Positions 43,229 through 52,862 are shown, counted from the stretch's first letter. The stretch: DNA of 64,000 nucleotides from Zoogloea sp. (GCF_028693495.1 NZ_JAQUVG010000001.1:49633-113632); one strand, 5' to 3'. Notes: generated from the letters alone by a model not told the origin. Numbers and translations are program-made.

Positions 43229-46200
43229 CGGGGTTTTACCGGGTTGTTGCGGGTGGAGGAAAAGCGCCGGCCACTCCAGGCGAGGCCGAGCAGGAAAATC
43301 AGCGGGGCCAGCGACACTGCGGCCGGCGGGATGCCTGTCGCGGCGGGCGCCAGGCGGGGCTTGAGTTCGTAGTAGCGGTCGGGCGCGGGCGGCGGGGTGT
43401 CCGCGGGCGCTTCAGCGGGCGTGTCGACTTTTGCGCCGCCCTGCGCCGGGGCGGGGGCCGCCGGCGTGCGGCCCGATGCCGGCGTTATCAAAGGGGAGGC
43501 GGCCACCGGGGCCGCCGGTGCCAGGTTCGCTCCTTGGGCGCGGGCGAGGGTGACGCCCAGGGCTTCGGCATCGGCTGCATCGATCTGCGGTTTGAGCCAG
43601 TTCCACATGGGGTGATTGGGCGCTGCGTGACCACTGCCGGGCAGGCCGTTCCTGGCCACCAGCCGGGCCAGCTCGCCCCCCATCTGGCGGATGGTGGCTT
43701 CGTCGGCCTTCCAGAAACCCTTTTCGGCGGCGACCATGAAGATGGCCAGCATGTGGGCCTTCACGTGGGCGTTCTGGCCTTGCTCGAGAAAGCGCGGCAG
43801 ACCGAGCTTCTGCTTGTCGTCGAAGTAGGTTTCCTTGACCTCGTCCCAGGCCCATTGCTTGATCAGGTCGGGTCGGGTGACCTGCCAGCCCCACAGGTTT
43901 TCGAGAAACTCCTGGCCCATCGTGCGAGCGCCGGCGTAGCCGTGCTTCATCAGCGGCTTGAGCCAGGCCGGGTTGAGGTAGCGGCCGCGGAGCTCGGACA
44001 GCAGCGCGGTGGCCAGCGGTTCAACCTCCGGGTGCGCCGCATCGGCGTGCTGCAGGATCAGGGCTTCCGGCAGCCGGCCGGTGAGGGTTTCGATGCCGAC
44101 CGACATGCCACCGAGGTAGTCGAAGGCGTCGTTGTTGTCGAGCAGGCCATAGAGGTTGCTGGCCCGCCCGTGATAGCTGCGGGTGACGCCGGCCAGGGCC
44201 GTCTCGAAGGCCTGATGCGCTGCGTCGCCGCTGGCGTCGAGTCCATAGGCGTGGCCCATGCGCTTGAGGTAGATGCGGCCGAGTTCGTCGCGCTCTTTCC
44301 AGGCGCCGGATCTTTCGGCAAGGCGATTGACACCGGTGCTGTAGGCGCCCGGCGGGTCACCAAAAATACGTGTGGCCGCCGCACGTCCGGCTTCGGGCAG
44401 GCTGAGGCCGGCCTTGGCAAGGAGGTCGATGCGCTTCAGCCAGGCCGCGGCAACAAGGTTGTCAGCGAGGGGCTGACGGCCGTGCTCGATGCCCTTGCCA
44501 GCCGGGGCGAGGGCGGCGGCGAGCGCGTCCGTGAGGTCCGGGCGGATGTCGAGCAGGAGGTCGGCGGAGGCGGCAAGGGCCAGTAGGCCGGCGCGGTCCA
44601 CTTGGCGGAGCAGGTTGGGGTAAAGGTCGCGGAACAGGCCCGAGGTGGTGACGATCACGTCGCGCCGGGGCTTGCCGTCCAGCACGCGCACGTCGGTGAC
44701 GATGCCGCGGGCGTTCCATACCGGCTCGGTGCCCAGCAGCGAGAGGCAGAAGGCGACCATCGCGCCTTCGTCGCGCACCGCGTCGGAGGCCCACAGGATC
44801 ACCGCGTCGCTGTCGACGCCGGCGTCTTTCCTGCGCGGGCGGGCCGTGGCCTTGTCGGCCAGTGTGGCCCCCAGGGCATAGCCGAGGCGGGTGGGCAGCA
44901 GGTCGCCATCCACCGCATGAAAGTTGCGCCCGGTGGGCAGGGCGTCGGGTGAACGCAGTGGGTCGTTGCCCTTGCCCGGTGCCACGAAGCGTCCGGCAAG
45001 GCCAGCCAGCAGGCCTTCCATTTCGAGGCGCGGCGAGATCGCCAGCTTTTCGGCGATGGCCGCATCAAAGCCGTCGGCCACCTGGCTCATGGAGTCGGCC
45101 ATCAGCTTGAGGGATTCGGCACTCCAGTCCTGCCCGAAAACATGCAGGCCATGGGGCATGAATTTTTCCTGGAGCTTGGTGAGGTAGTGCCCGATCTCGT
45201 GGGCGAGGAGATCGTCGTCGGCGTCCTCGAAACCGATGCCGCGCACTTCGAGGACGTCGGCCATCGAGGCTTCCAGCTCGGCCTTCAGGTTGAGCGCGAT
45301 GACCTGCGTCCGCATGGTTGCGGCGGCCTGGGCCTTGAGGCTTTCGCTGTTGGCGGCTTCAAAACTTTCCACCACCTGACGCAGCTCCAGCAGCTTGTCG
45401 TAGAGGGGCGTGGCCGACAGCGGCGGGGTGAGGTGATCGACGATCACGGCGAGCCCCCGGCGCTTGGCCTGAATGCCTTCGCCCACGCCGTCCACGATGT
45501 AGGGGTAGACCCCGGGCAGGTCGGCGGCAATCAGGCTGGGGTAGTCGTCGGCAGTGAGTCCGACGGCTTTACCGGGCAGGAACTCGTAGGTGGAATGGCG
45601 GCCCAGATGGACCACGGCATCGGCACGAAAGCGGTCGCGAATCCAGTGATAGAAGGCCAGGTATTGATGCGGTGGCGCCACGCTGGTGTTGGCGTGCAGC
45701 AGCTCTTCATCCACCTCCCAGCCCCGTGGCGGCTGCGGGCCGACGAAGATCTTGCCAAACACGAGGCCCGGCACCAGCAGCTTGCCGTCGGCCACCATCA
45801 CCTTGCCCGGGGTGTGTCCCCAGCCCCGCAGGCCTTCAACGCCATGGCCGGCGAGGCGCCAGGCCAGGGACGACAGGCTGGAGCAGCGACGCCGGGGCTG
45901 ATCCGCCAGACAGTCCCGGTAGCCGGCTTCCAGCTCCTTCAGACCCGTGATGGTCTCCTGGCGCTTCGGGTGGTCGGCGCCTTCGGCGAGGTGGTGGAGC
46001 TCCTTCATGACCGATTCGACCCGCTTGCGGCCGACGCTGCGCTCCGCAACCTGCTCGGCTTCCAGCACTTCGGCGTGCAGCCGGCCCAGCGGGCCGGACA
46101 CCATCTCGCCCTGCACCCGCTCGGGCAGGGCGGCAAACCAGTGGCGGTAGTCGGCGGCGCTCACGCTGTTCACGTCCCGCGCCAGCTCGTGCAGGGCGGT

Positions 46201-47610
46201 CTTGTCTTCCGGCAGGTTCACGCCCCGGGCCATGATCCGGTCGAGCAGGGCTTCCGGCGAGGCCGGCAGCTCGCCGGTGTCGTAGCCCTCTGCCTTGAGA
46301 CGCTGCAGTACGGCGAACAGGGATGCAGGCACGTCCAGGTTGTCGGCGCCGATGTTCTGCCGGCCCGGCGGGTGGTTGTAGTAGATGATCGCCAACCGCT
46401 TGTTGGCATTGGCTTTGGCGCGCAAGGCCTGCCAGCGGGCGGCGCGGGCCACGAGGCGCTGGATTTCGACCCCGATGGCTTCGGTGCGGCGCAGCTCGAG
46501 GCCGGTCAGGGGGTCGATGCGACTGGCGCCGACGGCCGACACGACGATGGGCTGGCCGATGCCCTGGAGTTCCGGCAGGGCCACCCGGTATTGCACCGAA
46601 TCCACCGGGAGCCCTTCCGGCGACAGGCGCCATTGGGTTGCGCTGCGGTCGGTCAGGCGGATGGCCTTGAGAATGGGGATGTCCAGCTTCTTGAACGCTT
46701 CGGTAACGGCCTCCCGGTTTTCGGCCGCACCGACGACGAAATCCTGCACCACCACCAGCGCGGCCGGTTTGGCCGGGGCCAGCAGTTCGGGCAGGCGCTC
46801 GATGGCCTCCCGCGAGACGCTGCCCCAGCGGGTCAGCACTTCGGCGCAGGGCAAACCCTGGCGGCGGGATTCGCCACAGATCGCGGCGGCGGTGGCGGAT
46901 TCGGTGTTGGACAGGTCGAGCACCGCCAGGGCCGGGCCGGCGGGCAGCAGGCGGGCATTCCAGGCGGCCTCGTCGCGACGTTCGGCACCCTCGACCCGCA
47001 GACGCAGCACGCTCTCCCGCTGCGCCGGGGGCAGCGGCTTGCCGTCGAGCAGGTGGCCGAACAGACGCGCCACGTTGTCGGCGCCGTCCGCCTGCCACAC
47101 CCGACGTGCGGCGAGCCACGCGGCTGCGGCCGGGTGCTGTGCGGCGGCTTCGAGGGCGTCGGCCGGGGGCTGCTCGGCCGTCAGTTGGCGCAGGGTTTCG
47201 GCGGGAAAGCCCTCGAGCCGGCCCAGCCGGCTGCGGCTTTGCAGGTTGAGGCGCTGTTCGCCGTTCAAGGCCAGCACCGTGGCAGCGCGACTGGCGGGCA
47301 GGGCGTTGATCAGCCGGCGTGCCGGGTCGCCGAAGGCCGAGGCGATGAATACCGAATCTGCATCCAGCCACTGGCGCAGCTGTGCATCGCTGGCCACCAT
47401 GATCTGGTTGGGCGTGCGCAGGACGATGCGGTCGCGCGGATGGCTGGCCAGATGCTGACGTGCCGCTTCGACGGCGGCTGGAGCGGCACGATCGGTGACG
47501 ACACCGAAGAGTGTTGCCGCATGGGCCGGCAGACTGCCCAGCAGTGCAAACGCCAGCAGCAGCCCCGCGCAAAGGACTGCCTTACGAGCCGTTGATTCTT
47601 GTCCTGCCAT
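43225..47610 (-). CDS. CobN/magnesium-chelatase H-like protein with signal peptide
   Basis: Large protein of 1461 aa homologous to the CobN cobaltochelatase/ChlH subunit (for example GRHSTYEFLPGKAVGLTADD, RYNYKL-free core with NLYGLLDNNDAFDYLGG near the C-terminal half). Unlike biosynthetic CobN it has an N-terminal signal peptide (AGLLLAFALLGSLPAHAA) and one C-terminal membrane helix (LAPLIFLLGLAW), so it should sit on the periplasmic face. ATG 47610 follows GTGGAGGCAGA; the 1560-aa track ORF begins inside the riboswitch. A role in corrinoid or cobalt handling is inferred; no CobS/CobT partner is seen. Confidence 0.85.
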   Translation of the reverse strand: MAGQESTARKAVLCAGLLLAFALLGSLPAHAATLFGVVTDRAAPAAVEAARQHLASHPRDRIVLRTPNQIMVASDAQLRQWLDADSVFIASAFGDPARRLINALPASRAATVLALNGEQRLNLQSRSRLGRLEGFPAETLRQLTAEQPPADALEAAAQHPAAAAWLAARRVWQADGADNVARLFGHLLDGKPLPPAQRESVLRLRVEGAERRDEAAWNARLLPAGPALAVLDLSNTESATAAAICGESRRQGLPCAEVLTRWGSVSREAIERLPELLAPAKPAALVVVQDFVVGAAENREAVTEAFKKLDIPILKAIRLTDRSATQWRLSPEGLPVDSVQYRVALPELQGIGQPIVVSAVGASRIDPLTGLELRRTEAIGVEIQRLVARAARWQALRAKANANKRLAIIYYNHPPGRQNIGADNLDVPASLFAVLQRLKAEGYDTGELPASPEALLDRIMARGVNLPEDKTALHELARDVNSVSAADYRHWFAALPERVQGEMVSGPLGRLHAEVLEAEQVAERSVGRKRVESVMKELHHLAEGADHPKRQETITGLKELEAGYRDCLADQPRRRCSSLSSLAWRLAGHGVEGLRGWGHTPGKVMVADGKLLVPGLVFGKIFVGPQPPRGWEVDEELLHANTSVAPPHQYLAFYHWIRDRFRADAVVHLGRHSTYEFLPGKAVGLTADDYPSLIAADLPGVYPYIVDGVGEGIQAKRRGLAVIVDHLTPPLSATPLYDKLLELRQVVESFEAANSESLKAQAAATMRTQVIALNLKAELEASMADVLEVRGIGFEDADDDLLAHEIGHYLTKLQEKFMPHGLHVFGQDWSAESLKLMADSMSQVADGFDAAIAEKLAISPRLEMEGLLAGLAGRFVAPGKGNDPLRSPDALPTGRNFHAVDGDLLPTRLGYALGATLADKATARPRRKDAGVDSDAVILWASDAVRDEGAMVAFCLSLLGTEPVWNARGIVTDVRVLDGKPRRDVIVTTSGLFRDLYPNLLRQVDRAGLLALAASADLLLDIRPDLTDALAAALAPAGKGIEHGRQPLADNLVAAAWLKRIDLLAKAGLSLPEAGRAAATRIFGDPPGAYSTGVNRLAERSGAWKERDELGRIYLKRMGHAYGLDASGDAAHQAFETALAGVTRSYHGRASNLYGLLDNNDAFDYLGGMSVGIETLTGRLPEALILQHADAAHPEVEPLATALLSELRGRYLNPAWLKPLMKHGYAGARTMGQEFLENLWGWQVTRPDLIKQWAWDEVKETYFDDKQKLGLPRFLEQGQNAHVKAHMLAIFMVAAEKGFWKADEATIRQMGGELARLVARNGLPGSGHAAPNHPMWNWLKPQIDAADAEALGVTLARAQGANLAPAAPVAASPLITPASGRTPAAPAPAQGGAKVDTPAEAPADTPPPAPDRYYELKPRLAPAATGIPPAAVSLAPLIFLLGLAWSGRRFSSTRNNPVKPR

Positions 47611-47769
47611 TCTGCCTCCACGTGCGGGAACATCGGCCGTGGCGCCAGGGCAGGGGGACAAGACGGAACGAAAGGACATGCCGGAATCATGAGAACCGGC
47701 AATACGGCGGACAGAAGTCGGACGTTTTCGCTCGCCACGCCCACACCCCGGGGCACAGCCAAACTCATG
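47611..47769 (-). promoter_or_regulatory. Riboswitch expression platform and leader
   Basis: The 159 nt between riboswitch and start contain a GCCGG...CCGGC hairpin (about 47680-47705) and a GGAGG ribosome binding site. No strong T-tract terminator was found, so translational control is more likely. The 200 bp upstream of the riboswitch (47972-48170) shows no gene; it should hold the promoter. Confidence 0.5.
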
Positions 47770-47971
47770 TCCTCGGGCCGGTCTTCTGGCTCGCCGTCGT
47801 TCTTCCCTATCCGCCTTCCCGGGCAAAAATGGCCCAGTGGCATGTATGGATGGAGTCGTCAGGCTTACAGCAGCGGGGGCTGCGCCGGAATGGTCGGAGA
47901 GAAACAACTCGCCAACGTCACCGGACTTCCCGTTTAGCCCTTCCGCGAAAGCGGATCGGGCACCCGGAGGA
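47770..47971 (-). ncRNA. Cobalamin riboswitch
   Basis: On the minus strand the conserved blocks appear in order: GGGTGCCC, GGGAAGTCCGGTG, GCAGCCCCCGCTGCTGTAAG, GCCACTGG, CCGGGAAGG and the B12 box GAGCCAGAAGACCGGCC. A closing P1 helix can form between TCCTC and GAGGA. It is followed by about 160 nt of expression platform before the CobN-like ATG. The operon should be repressed when cobalamin is plentiful. Confidence 0.9.
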
Positions 47972-48170
47972 TCAAGGGCGCGAGGTTACGGGGAAACGGG
48001 TGATGACGGCAAGTCGTCGTGAGATCGGGCTGCCCGCTTGCGCCGTCTGGCCCGTGATCACGGAGGCCTGCCAGAAAGCTTGGTGGCTTGTGAGCAGCTC
48101 GAGCACTCGACCTGCCGATTGAGGCAAGCGCTTGGTAAGACACTGGTATAGGGCTTCCAGTCAGTTGCCG

Positions 48171-48458
48171 TTAAAGAGTGCTGGGCCAGTTGCGCGCCGT
48201 ATGAACCACGGCAAGAACCGTCACGGTCCCTTCTTGCTGTTGATAGACAACCAAGTACGGTAGCCGGCTTATTACCAGTTCACGGGTGTCTTCGATGATG
48301 CCCTTGCGGCCAGCCTCCGCATGTTGTGCAAGAAGTTTGACCTGCTCCCGAATGGCCTTCACCACGCGGCTTGCTGCGGCAGGGCTGTCCTGGCTGATGT
48401 GTGCTCGAATCTCTTTCAGGTGCTCAACGGCCGGAAGCGCCCAGAGAATCCGGCTCAA
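48171..48458 (-). CDS. RelE/ParE-type toxin
   Basis: Protein of 95 aa with ILWALPAVEHLKEIRAHISQ, a helical middle and strands LVISRLPYLVVYQQQEGTVTVLAVVHTAR, the RelE/ParE fold and family spacing. The start overlaps the stop of the antitoxin gene (ATGA). Whether it cleaves mRNA or inhibits gyrase cannot be told; the ParE-like 'PAVEHL' start favours the ParE side. Confidence 0.85.
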   Translation of the reverse strand: MSRILWALPAVEHLKEIRAHISQDSPAAASRVVKAIREQVKLLAQHAEAGRKGIIEDTRELVISRLPYLVVYQQQEGTVTVLAVVHTARNWPSTL

Positions 48459-48703
48459 GGCGTCAAGCCTTCCTCACGGTCTAGCCGGTCGAACAGTGCG
48501 TCAAGCTCGTCGTCGGTCACGACCTGGCCTTGCCTTGCTGCCTCAAGCCCGGCTTTCACCCGCCGCAGGTACTCGGCTTGCCAATGGACGTAACTGCTCA
48601 AAGCGGCCGCGGCGAGGTCTTCGTCAGTGCGGCGCGTTTCGGTGGCGATACTGTGCAGCAGGGCTTTGTCCTGCTCGCTGAGGGTGACTGTCAGGTGTGC
48701 CAT
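48455..48703 (-). CDS. Antitoxin partner of the RelE/ParE-type toxin
   Basis: Protein of 82 aa with a ribbon-helix-helix-like N-terminus (AHLTVTLSEQDKALLHSIA) and a charged C-terminal helix (DELDALFDRLDREEG) suited to binding the toxin. ATG 48703 is chosen over the track start at 48817. Likely autoregulates the pair. Confidence 0.8.
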   Translation of the reverse strand: MAHLTVTLSEQDKALLHSIATETRRTDEDLAAAALSSYVHWQAEYLRRVKAGLEAARQGQVVTDDELDALFDRLDREEGLTP

Positions 48704-49059
48704 GGTTGCTCCCGGCGTGGCGTTCCCTGAATGATAACGCGTCGGGCGCCTGGCTCCATTTTTGGCAGCTTTCCGGCTCGGGCTGGGGCGGATGGCGCCC
48801 TGGTGGGAGGACTTCAAGCCTTCTAAAAATCAGAAAGGCGTCCAGCAGTGAAGCGGGTTTTCAAAGGGGTCGGCGGAAGCGTTTGTAGAAGGATTTTCGC
48901 CTAAGCGCCTGTTTTGGTGGAAAGAGCGCCAGATTGAGGCAACACACCCCGGCGAGGGGAGTGCTTGGCTTTTTTACGCGAGCGGAGTAGGCTTCAAACA
49001 AACAATCAAATTTGTTTGTAAAACAAACTACCTGGCAGCGCTGGAGGAGAAACGTATTC
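48704..49059. other. 356-bp intergenic region before the GMC gene
   Basis: No gene is supported. It holds an ACCCC-GGCGA-GGGGA hairpin (48945-48960) followed by a TTTTTT run (48970-48975) and the AT-rich element H. The 240 bp next to the antitoxin are unexplained and may be residue of an insertion boundary. Confidence 0.45.
48995..49029 (+). promoter_or_regulatory. AT-rich operator-like element, site H (dyad ACAAACAA/TTGTTTGT)
   Basis: ACAAACAA-6-TTGTTTGT (48998-49019) is a perfect 8-bp inverted repeat, followed by a further AAAACAAAC. It lies about 40 bp before the GMC oxidoreductase start. It shares CAAATnTGTTTGTAA with site E and, in reverse, TTTGATTGTTT with site B. Confidence 0.6.
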
Positions 49060-50679
49060 ATGGATAGCTACGACTACATCGTCGTTGGTGCCGGCTCGGC
49101 CGGCTGTGTGCTGGCCAACCGCTTGTCGGAGGATGGCCGGAGCCGGGTCCTGCTGCTGGAGGCGGGAGGCGACAACCGCAGCCCACTCGTTTCCATGCCC
49201 AAGGGGTTTGCCAAGCTGGTGGCCATGCCGGCCCATGCCTGGCATTTTCCGGTCCAGCAGCCACGCCTGCCGGGCCAGCCAGCGGGCGAGATGTGGGTGC
49301 GCGGCAAGGGGCTGGGCGGCTCGAGCGCGATCAACGGCATGATCTATGTCCGTGGCCAGCCCGAGGACTACGAGGACTGGGCGGCTGCGGCGGGTTCTGA
49401 CTGGAGCTGGGCCAGCATGAAGCAGGTGTTCCGCACCCTCGAAGATCACGAGTTGGGGGCGGATGAGCTGCGCGGTGTAGGTGGGCCGGTCAAGGTCAGC
49501 CCTGGCAAGTTCCGCTACCCGGTGAGCGAAGCCCTGGTCAAGGCGGGTGAAGAGATGGGCCTGCCCCGCAAGGAGGATTTCAACCGGGAGGATCAGGAAG
49601 GGGTGGGTTATTACGCCCACACCATCCACAAGGGACGTCGCTGGAGTTCGGCCAAGGCCTTCCTCGAGCCGGCCATGGGCCGGCCCAACCTGACCGTGCT
49701 GACCGGTGTTCAGGTGGATCGGGTTCTTTTCGAGGCAGGCCAGGCAGTCGGCGTTGCAGCCCGCCGCTCGGGTGAGTCCGTTCGTTTCCGCTGTCATGGA
49801 GAGGTGATCCTGTCCGGCGGTGCGATGTTGTCCCCCAAGATCCTGCAGCTGTCGGGCATCGGCCCTGGTGCGGTCCTGCAGCAGGCGGGCATTCCAGTAC
49901 TTGCCCATTCCCCCGACGTGGGCCGGCGGATGCGCGAGCATCTGGGCTTCCTGCTGCCCTTCCGGCTCCGCAACGACAAGGGACTCAACCATCGTTTCCG
50001 GGGCCTCGGCCTGGTCAGGAGCGTGCTGGAGTATTACCTGACGGGCGGTGGCCCGATGGCCAGCGGACCTTTTGAGGTGGGGGCCTTCGTGAAGACCTCT
50101 CCCGGGGTGGATCGCCCCGATGCCCAGCTGTACCTGTCCGCGTTCACCTATCCCCGCAGCGATGACAATTTCCCCGTGCCCGATGGCGTCGAGGACCAGC
50201 CCGGCATCACGGCCTACGGCCAGCTCCTGCGCCTGACCAGCGAAGGGGAGATGAAGGTGACCGGTGCCGATCCGGAGCGCCCCATGGATGTCGCCCCCAA
50301 CTGGCTGTCCACTGAAGAAGACTGCCGCGCAGCCATCGACATGTTCCGCTACATGCGCGAGTACATGCGCCGTCCGGCGCTGTCCCGTTACGTGGGTGAG
50401 GAGCTGGGGCCGGGGGTGAAGTGCGAGAGCGACGAGGACATCCTCCACCTGTTCCGCCAGGCGTCCTTGTGCGGTACCCATGCGGTGGCCTCCTGCCGGA
50501 TGGGCCGGGATGCGGACGCGGTTGTGGACGAGCGCCTGCGGGTGCGTGGAGTTCGGGGTTTGCGGGTGGCCGACTGCTCGGTGATGCCCGCCCCCATCTC
50601 CGGTAACACCAACGGTCCGGCCATGGCCCTGGGCTGGCAGGCGTCCAGCCTGATCCTTGCCGATCGTGGGCAGGGCTGA
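49060..50679 (+). CDS. GMC-family FAD oxidoreductase (choline/alcohol dehydrogenase-like)
   Basis: Flavoenzyme of 539 aa oxidising an alcohol. It has [19 protein letters not shown] at the N-terminus, [14 protein letters not shown] (GMC signature 1) and the C-terminal [11 protein letters not shown] with catalytic His and [12 protein letters not shown] with the second catalytic residue. The ATG at 49060 follows GGAGGAGAAACG; the track start lies in the operator. First gene of the third catabolic operon. Confidence 0.9.
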   Translation: MDSYDYIVVGAGSAGCVLANRLSEDGRSRVLLLEAGGDNRSPLVSMPKGFAKLVAMPAHAWHFPVQQPRLPGQPAGEMWVRGKGLGGSSAINGMIYVRGQPEDYEDWAAAAGSDWSWASMKQVFRTLEDHELGADELRGVGGPVKVSPGKFRYPVSEALVKAGEEMGLPRKEDFNREDQEGVGYYAHTIHKGRRWSSAKAFLEPAMGRPNLTVLTGVQVDRVLFEAGQAVGVAARRSGESVRFRCHGEVILSGGAMLSPKILQLSGIGPGAVLQQAGIPVLAHSPDVGRRMREHLGFLLPFRLRNDKGLNHRFRGLGLVRSVLEYYLTGGGPMASGPFEVGAFVKTSPGVDRPDAQLYLSAFTYPRSDDNFPVPDGVEDQPGITAYGQLLRLTSEGEMKVTGADPERPMDVAPNWLSTEEDCRAAIDMFRYMREYMRRPALSRYVGEELGPGVKCESDEDILHLFRQASLCGTHAVASCRMGRDADAVVDERLRVRGVRGLRVADCSVMPAPISGNTNGPAMALGWQASSLILADRGQG

Positions 50680-50682
50680 ATC

Positions 50683-51681
50683 ATGACTGAACGTAACTTG
50701 AAGGTCGTACTGGGCAGCCGTCCTGAAGGAAAGCCCACGGTGGACAACTTCCGCGTGGAGGAGGGGCCCTTGCCGGTCGCTGCCGAGGGTCAGGTGCTGG
50801 TGCGCAACCAGTGGCTGTCCATCGATCCCTACATGCGTGGCCGGATGATGGACATCCGCACCTATGCCGAGCCGGTGGCCCTGGGGGATGTGATGGTGGG
50901 GGATACGGCCGGTGTGGTTGTCGCGTCCCGCCATCCGGACTTTGCGCCGGGTGATCCGGTGGCGGCCTACCTGGGCTGGCAGCGCTTCGGGGTGGCCGAG
51001 GGGGGCGCCCTGCGCCGGGTGGATCCCCGCATTCCCTTGTCGGTGAGCCTGGGCGCCGCGGGCATGCCCGGCGTGACCGCCTGGGTCGGTCTGCTTGACC
51101 TGTGCCAGCCGAAGGCCGGTGAGACGGTGGTGGTCAGCGCTGCGTCGGGGGGCGTTGGCAGCGTGGCAGGACAGCTGGCCCGCATCGCTGGCTGCCGGGT
51201 CGTCGGTATTGCCGGCGGCGCGGACAAGTGTCGTCATGTCACGGAAGCGCTGGGCTTCGATGCCTGTCTGGACTACCGGGCCGAGGATTTCCGCCAGCAG
51301 CTCAAGGCGGCGGTGCCCAAGGGTATCGACTGCATCTTCGACAACGTGGGCGGCCCGGTGCTGGAAGCCCTGATCGGACGCATCAATCCCTTTGCCCGGG
51401 TGACCCTGTGCGGAGCCATCTCCGAGGTGGACAACCCCAGCCCGACGGGCCTGCGCCGCCTGCTGCCGCTGATTGTCAATCGGGTCAAGCTGCAGGGCTT
51501 CATCGTCGGTGATCACCTGGAGCGCTGGCCGGTGGCCATCGCCGACCTCTCCGGTCACGTCGCCGCCGGTCGTATCCGATATCACGAAACCCTTGCCGAG
51601 GGGCTGGAAGCCGCGCCCCAGGCCCTGCTGGATCTGCTGGCCGGGCGCAGCCTGGGCAAGCAGCTGGTCCGCATCCCCTGA
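50683..51681 (+). CDS. NADP-dependent MDR-family enone reductase
   Basis: Protein of 332 aa, paralogue of 29328-30365. Cofactor loop SAASGGVGSVAGQLARI, N-terminal NQWLSIDPYMRGRM, and GVDCIFDNVGG-like strand (PKGIDCIFDNVGG) place it with curcumin/prostaglandin reductases. It probably reduces an alpha,beta-unsaturated carbonyl. It starts three bases after the GMC stop. Confidence 0.88.
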   Translation: MTERNLKVVLGSRPEGKPTVDNFRVEEGPLPVAAEGQVLVRNQWLSIDPYMRGRMMDIRTYAEPVALGDVMVGDTAGVVVASRHPDFAPGDPVAAYLGWQRFGVAEGGALRRVDPRIPLSVSLGAAGMPGVTAWVGLLDLCQPKAGETVVVSAASGGVGSVAGQLARIAGCRVVGIAGGADKCRHVTEALGFDACLDYRAEDFRQQLKAAVPKGIDCIFDNVGGPVLEALIGRINPFARVTLCGAISEVDNPSPTGLRRLLPLIVNRVKLQGFIVGDHLERWPVAIADLSGHVAAGRIRYHETLAEGLEAAPQALLDLLAGRSLGKQLVRIP

Positions 51682-51703
51682 ACCTTCACCGGGAAAACTC
51701 TCC

Positions 51704-52852
51704 ATGACCACTCCGTTCGACGTCCTGTTCAAGCCCCTCCCCATCGGCAATGTCACCTTGAAGAACCGTCTGGTCATGGCTCCCATGACCCGTAACCGCT
51801 CCGGCCTGGATGGGGTGCCGACCGACCTCAACGTGCTGCATTACCAGCAGCGCGCCAGCGCCGGACTGATCGTCAGCGAGGGCGTCTATCCCAGCGAGCT
51901 CGGCAAGGGCTACCTGTTCTCGCCAGGCCTGTGCACTGCCGCTCACGTGGCCGGCTGGCGCAAGGTCACCGATGCAGTGCATGGGGCCGGCGGAGCGATT
52001 TTTGCCCAGATCATGCACGTGGGCCGCCTGTCCGATCCGCTGCTGCTGAACGGCGCCCAGCCGGTGGCACCGTCGGCCGTGCAGCCCGACCCGACGGCCC
52101 GCCACTATACGGTCACCTGCCCGCGCCCCAAGCGCGCCTACCCGCTGCCCCGTGCGCTGGCCACTGACGAGGTCTACGGGGTGATCGAGGACTACCGGCG
52201 CAGTGCCGCGCTGGCAAGGGAGGCCGGTTTCGACGGAGTCGAAATCCATGCCGCCAGCGGCTATCTGCCGATGCAGTTCCTGTCCACCAACACCAATCTG
52301 CGCAGCGACGAGTTCGGCGGCAGTCTGGAAAACCGTGCCCGCTTCCTGCTGGCCATCGTGGATGCGATTGCCGCCGATCAGGGCGCCGGTTTCGTGGCGG
52401 TGAAGCTGTCGCCGGGGTGGACTTTCCACAACGTCTTCGATGACGACGCGCCGGCCACCTATTCGCATGTGACCCGGGAGCTCTCGAAGCGCCACATCGC
52501 CTACCTTCAGGTAGGCAACTACGGCATGGACTGGGATGTGTACGGCACCCTGCGCCCGCTCTTCGACGGCCCCTTCATGACCGTCGCCAGCTTCACCCGC
52601 CAGAGCGCCGCCGACCTGATCGCCCGCGGGGGCGCCGACCTGGTGGGCTTCGGCCAGGCTTTCATCGCCAATCCGGATCTGGTGGAGCGCTTCCGCAACG
52701 GCTGGCCCATCAACCGCCCCGACATTGCCACCTATTACAGCCAGGGGGCAGAGGGTTACACCGACTACCCCTTCCACGGCCACAGCACCCGCGACGACCT
52801 GCTGCCGACCGACGCGCCGCTGGTGCCGGTGTCTGCCGACGTGACCGGTTGA
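51704..52852 (+). CDS. Old yellow enzyme-type alkene reductase
   Basis: FMN-dependent TIM-barrel reductase of 382 aa. It has APMTRNRSGLDGVP, the FDGVEIHAASGYLPMQFLS active-site strand and LRSDEFGGSLENRARF. The usual His-x-x-[His/Asn] pair that binds the substrate carbonyl reads His-Ala-Ala-Ser. ATG 51704 is used; the longer track ORF overlaps the MDR gene. It could reduce a conjugated C=C bond. Confidence 0.88.
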   Translation: MTTPFDVLFKPLPIGNVTLKNRLVMAPMTRNRSGLDGVPTDLNVLHYQQRASAGLIVSEGVYPSELGKGYLFSPGLCTAAHVAGWRKVTDAVHGAGGAIFAQIMHVGRLSDPLLLNGAQPVAPSAVQPDPTARHYTVTCPRPKRAYPLPRALATDEVYGVIEDYRRSAALAREAGFDGVEIHAASGYLPMQFLSTNTNLRSDEFGGSLENRARFLLAIVDAIAADQGAGFVAVKLSPGWTFHNVFDDDAPATYSHVTRELSKRHIAYLQVGNYGMDWDVYGTLRPLFDGPFMTVASFTRQSAADLIARGGADLVGFGQAFIANPDLVERFRNGWPINRPDIATYYSQGAEGYTDYPFHGHSTRDDLLPTDAPLVPVSADVTG

Positions 52853-52862
52853 GGAGGCAGCC

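Noticed and set aside
43534-47595. Long plus-strand ORFs (350 aa at 43534-44586 and 817 aa at 45142-47595) opposite the CobN-like gene
   Set aside because: They are antisense shadows of a high-GC gene; no recognisable domain, compositionally Gly/Ala/His-rich, and the minus strand has a clear homologue.
47611-47907. N-terminal 99-residue extension of the CobN-like ORF
   Set aside because: It translates the cobalamin riboswitch and leader; the signal peptide and ribosome binding site start at 47610.
47770-47971. Treating the inverted repeats here as a mobile-element end
   Set aside because: The ordered conserved blocks, including the B12 box, identify a cobalamin riboswitch.
49006-51831. 941-aa minus-strand ORF opposite the GMC and MDR genes
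   Set aside because: Shadow ORF; it runs across two well supported genes and has no domain-like sequence.
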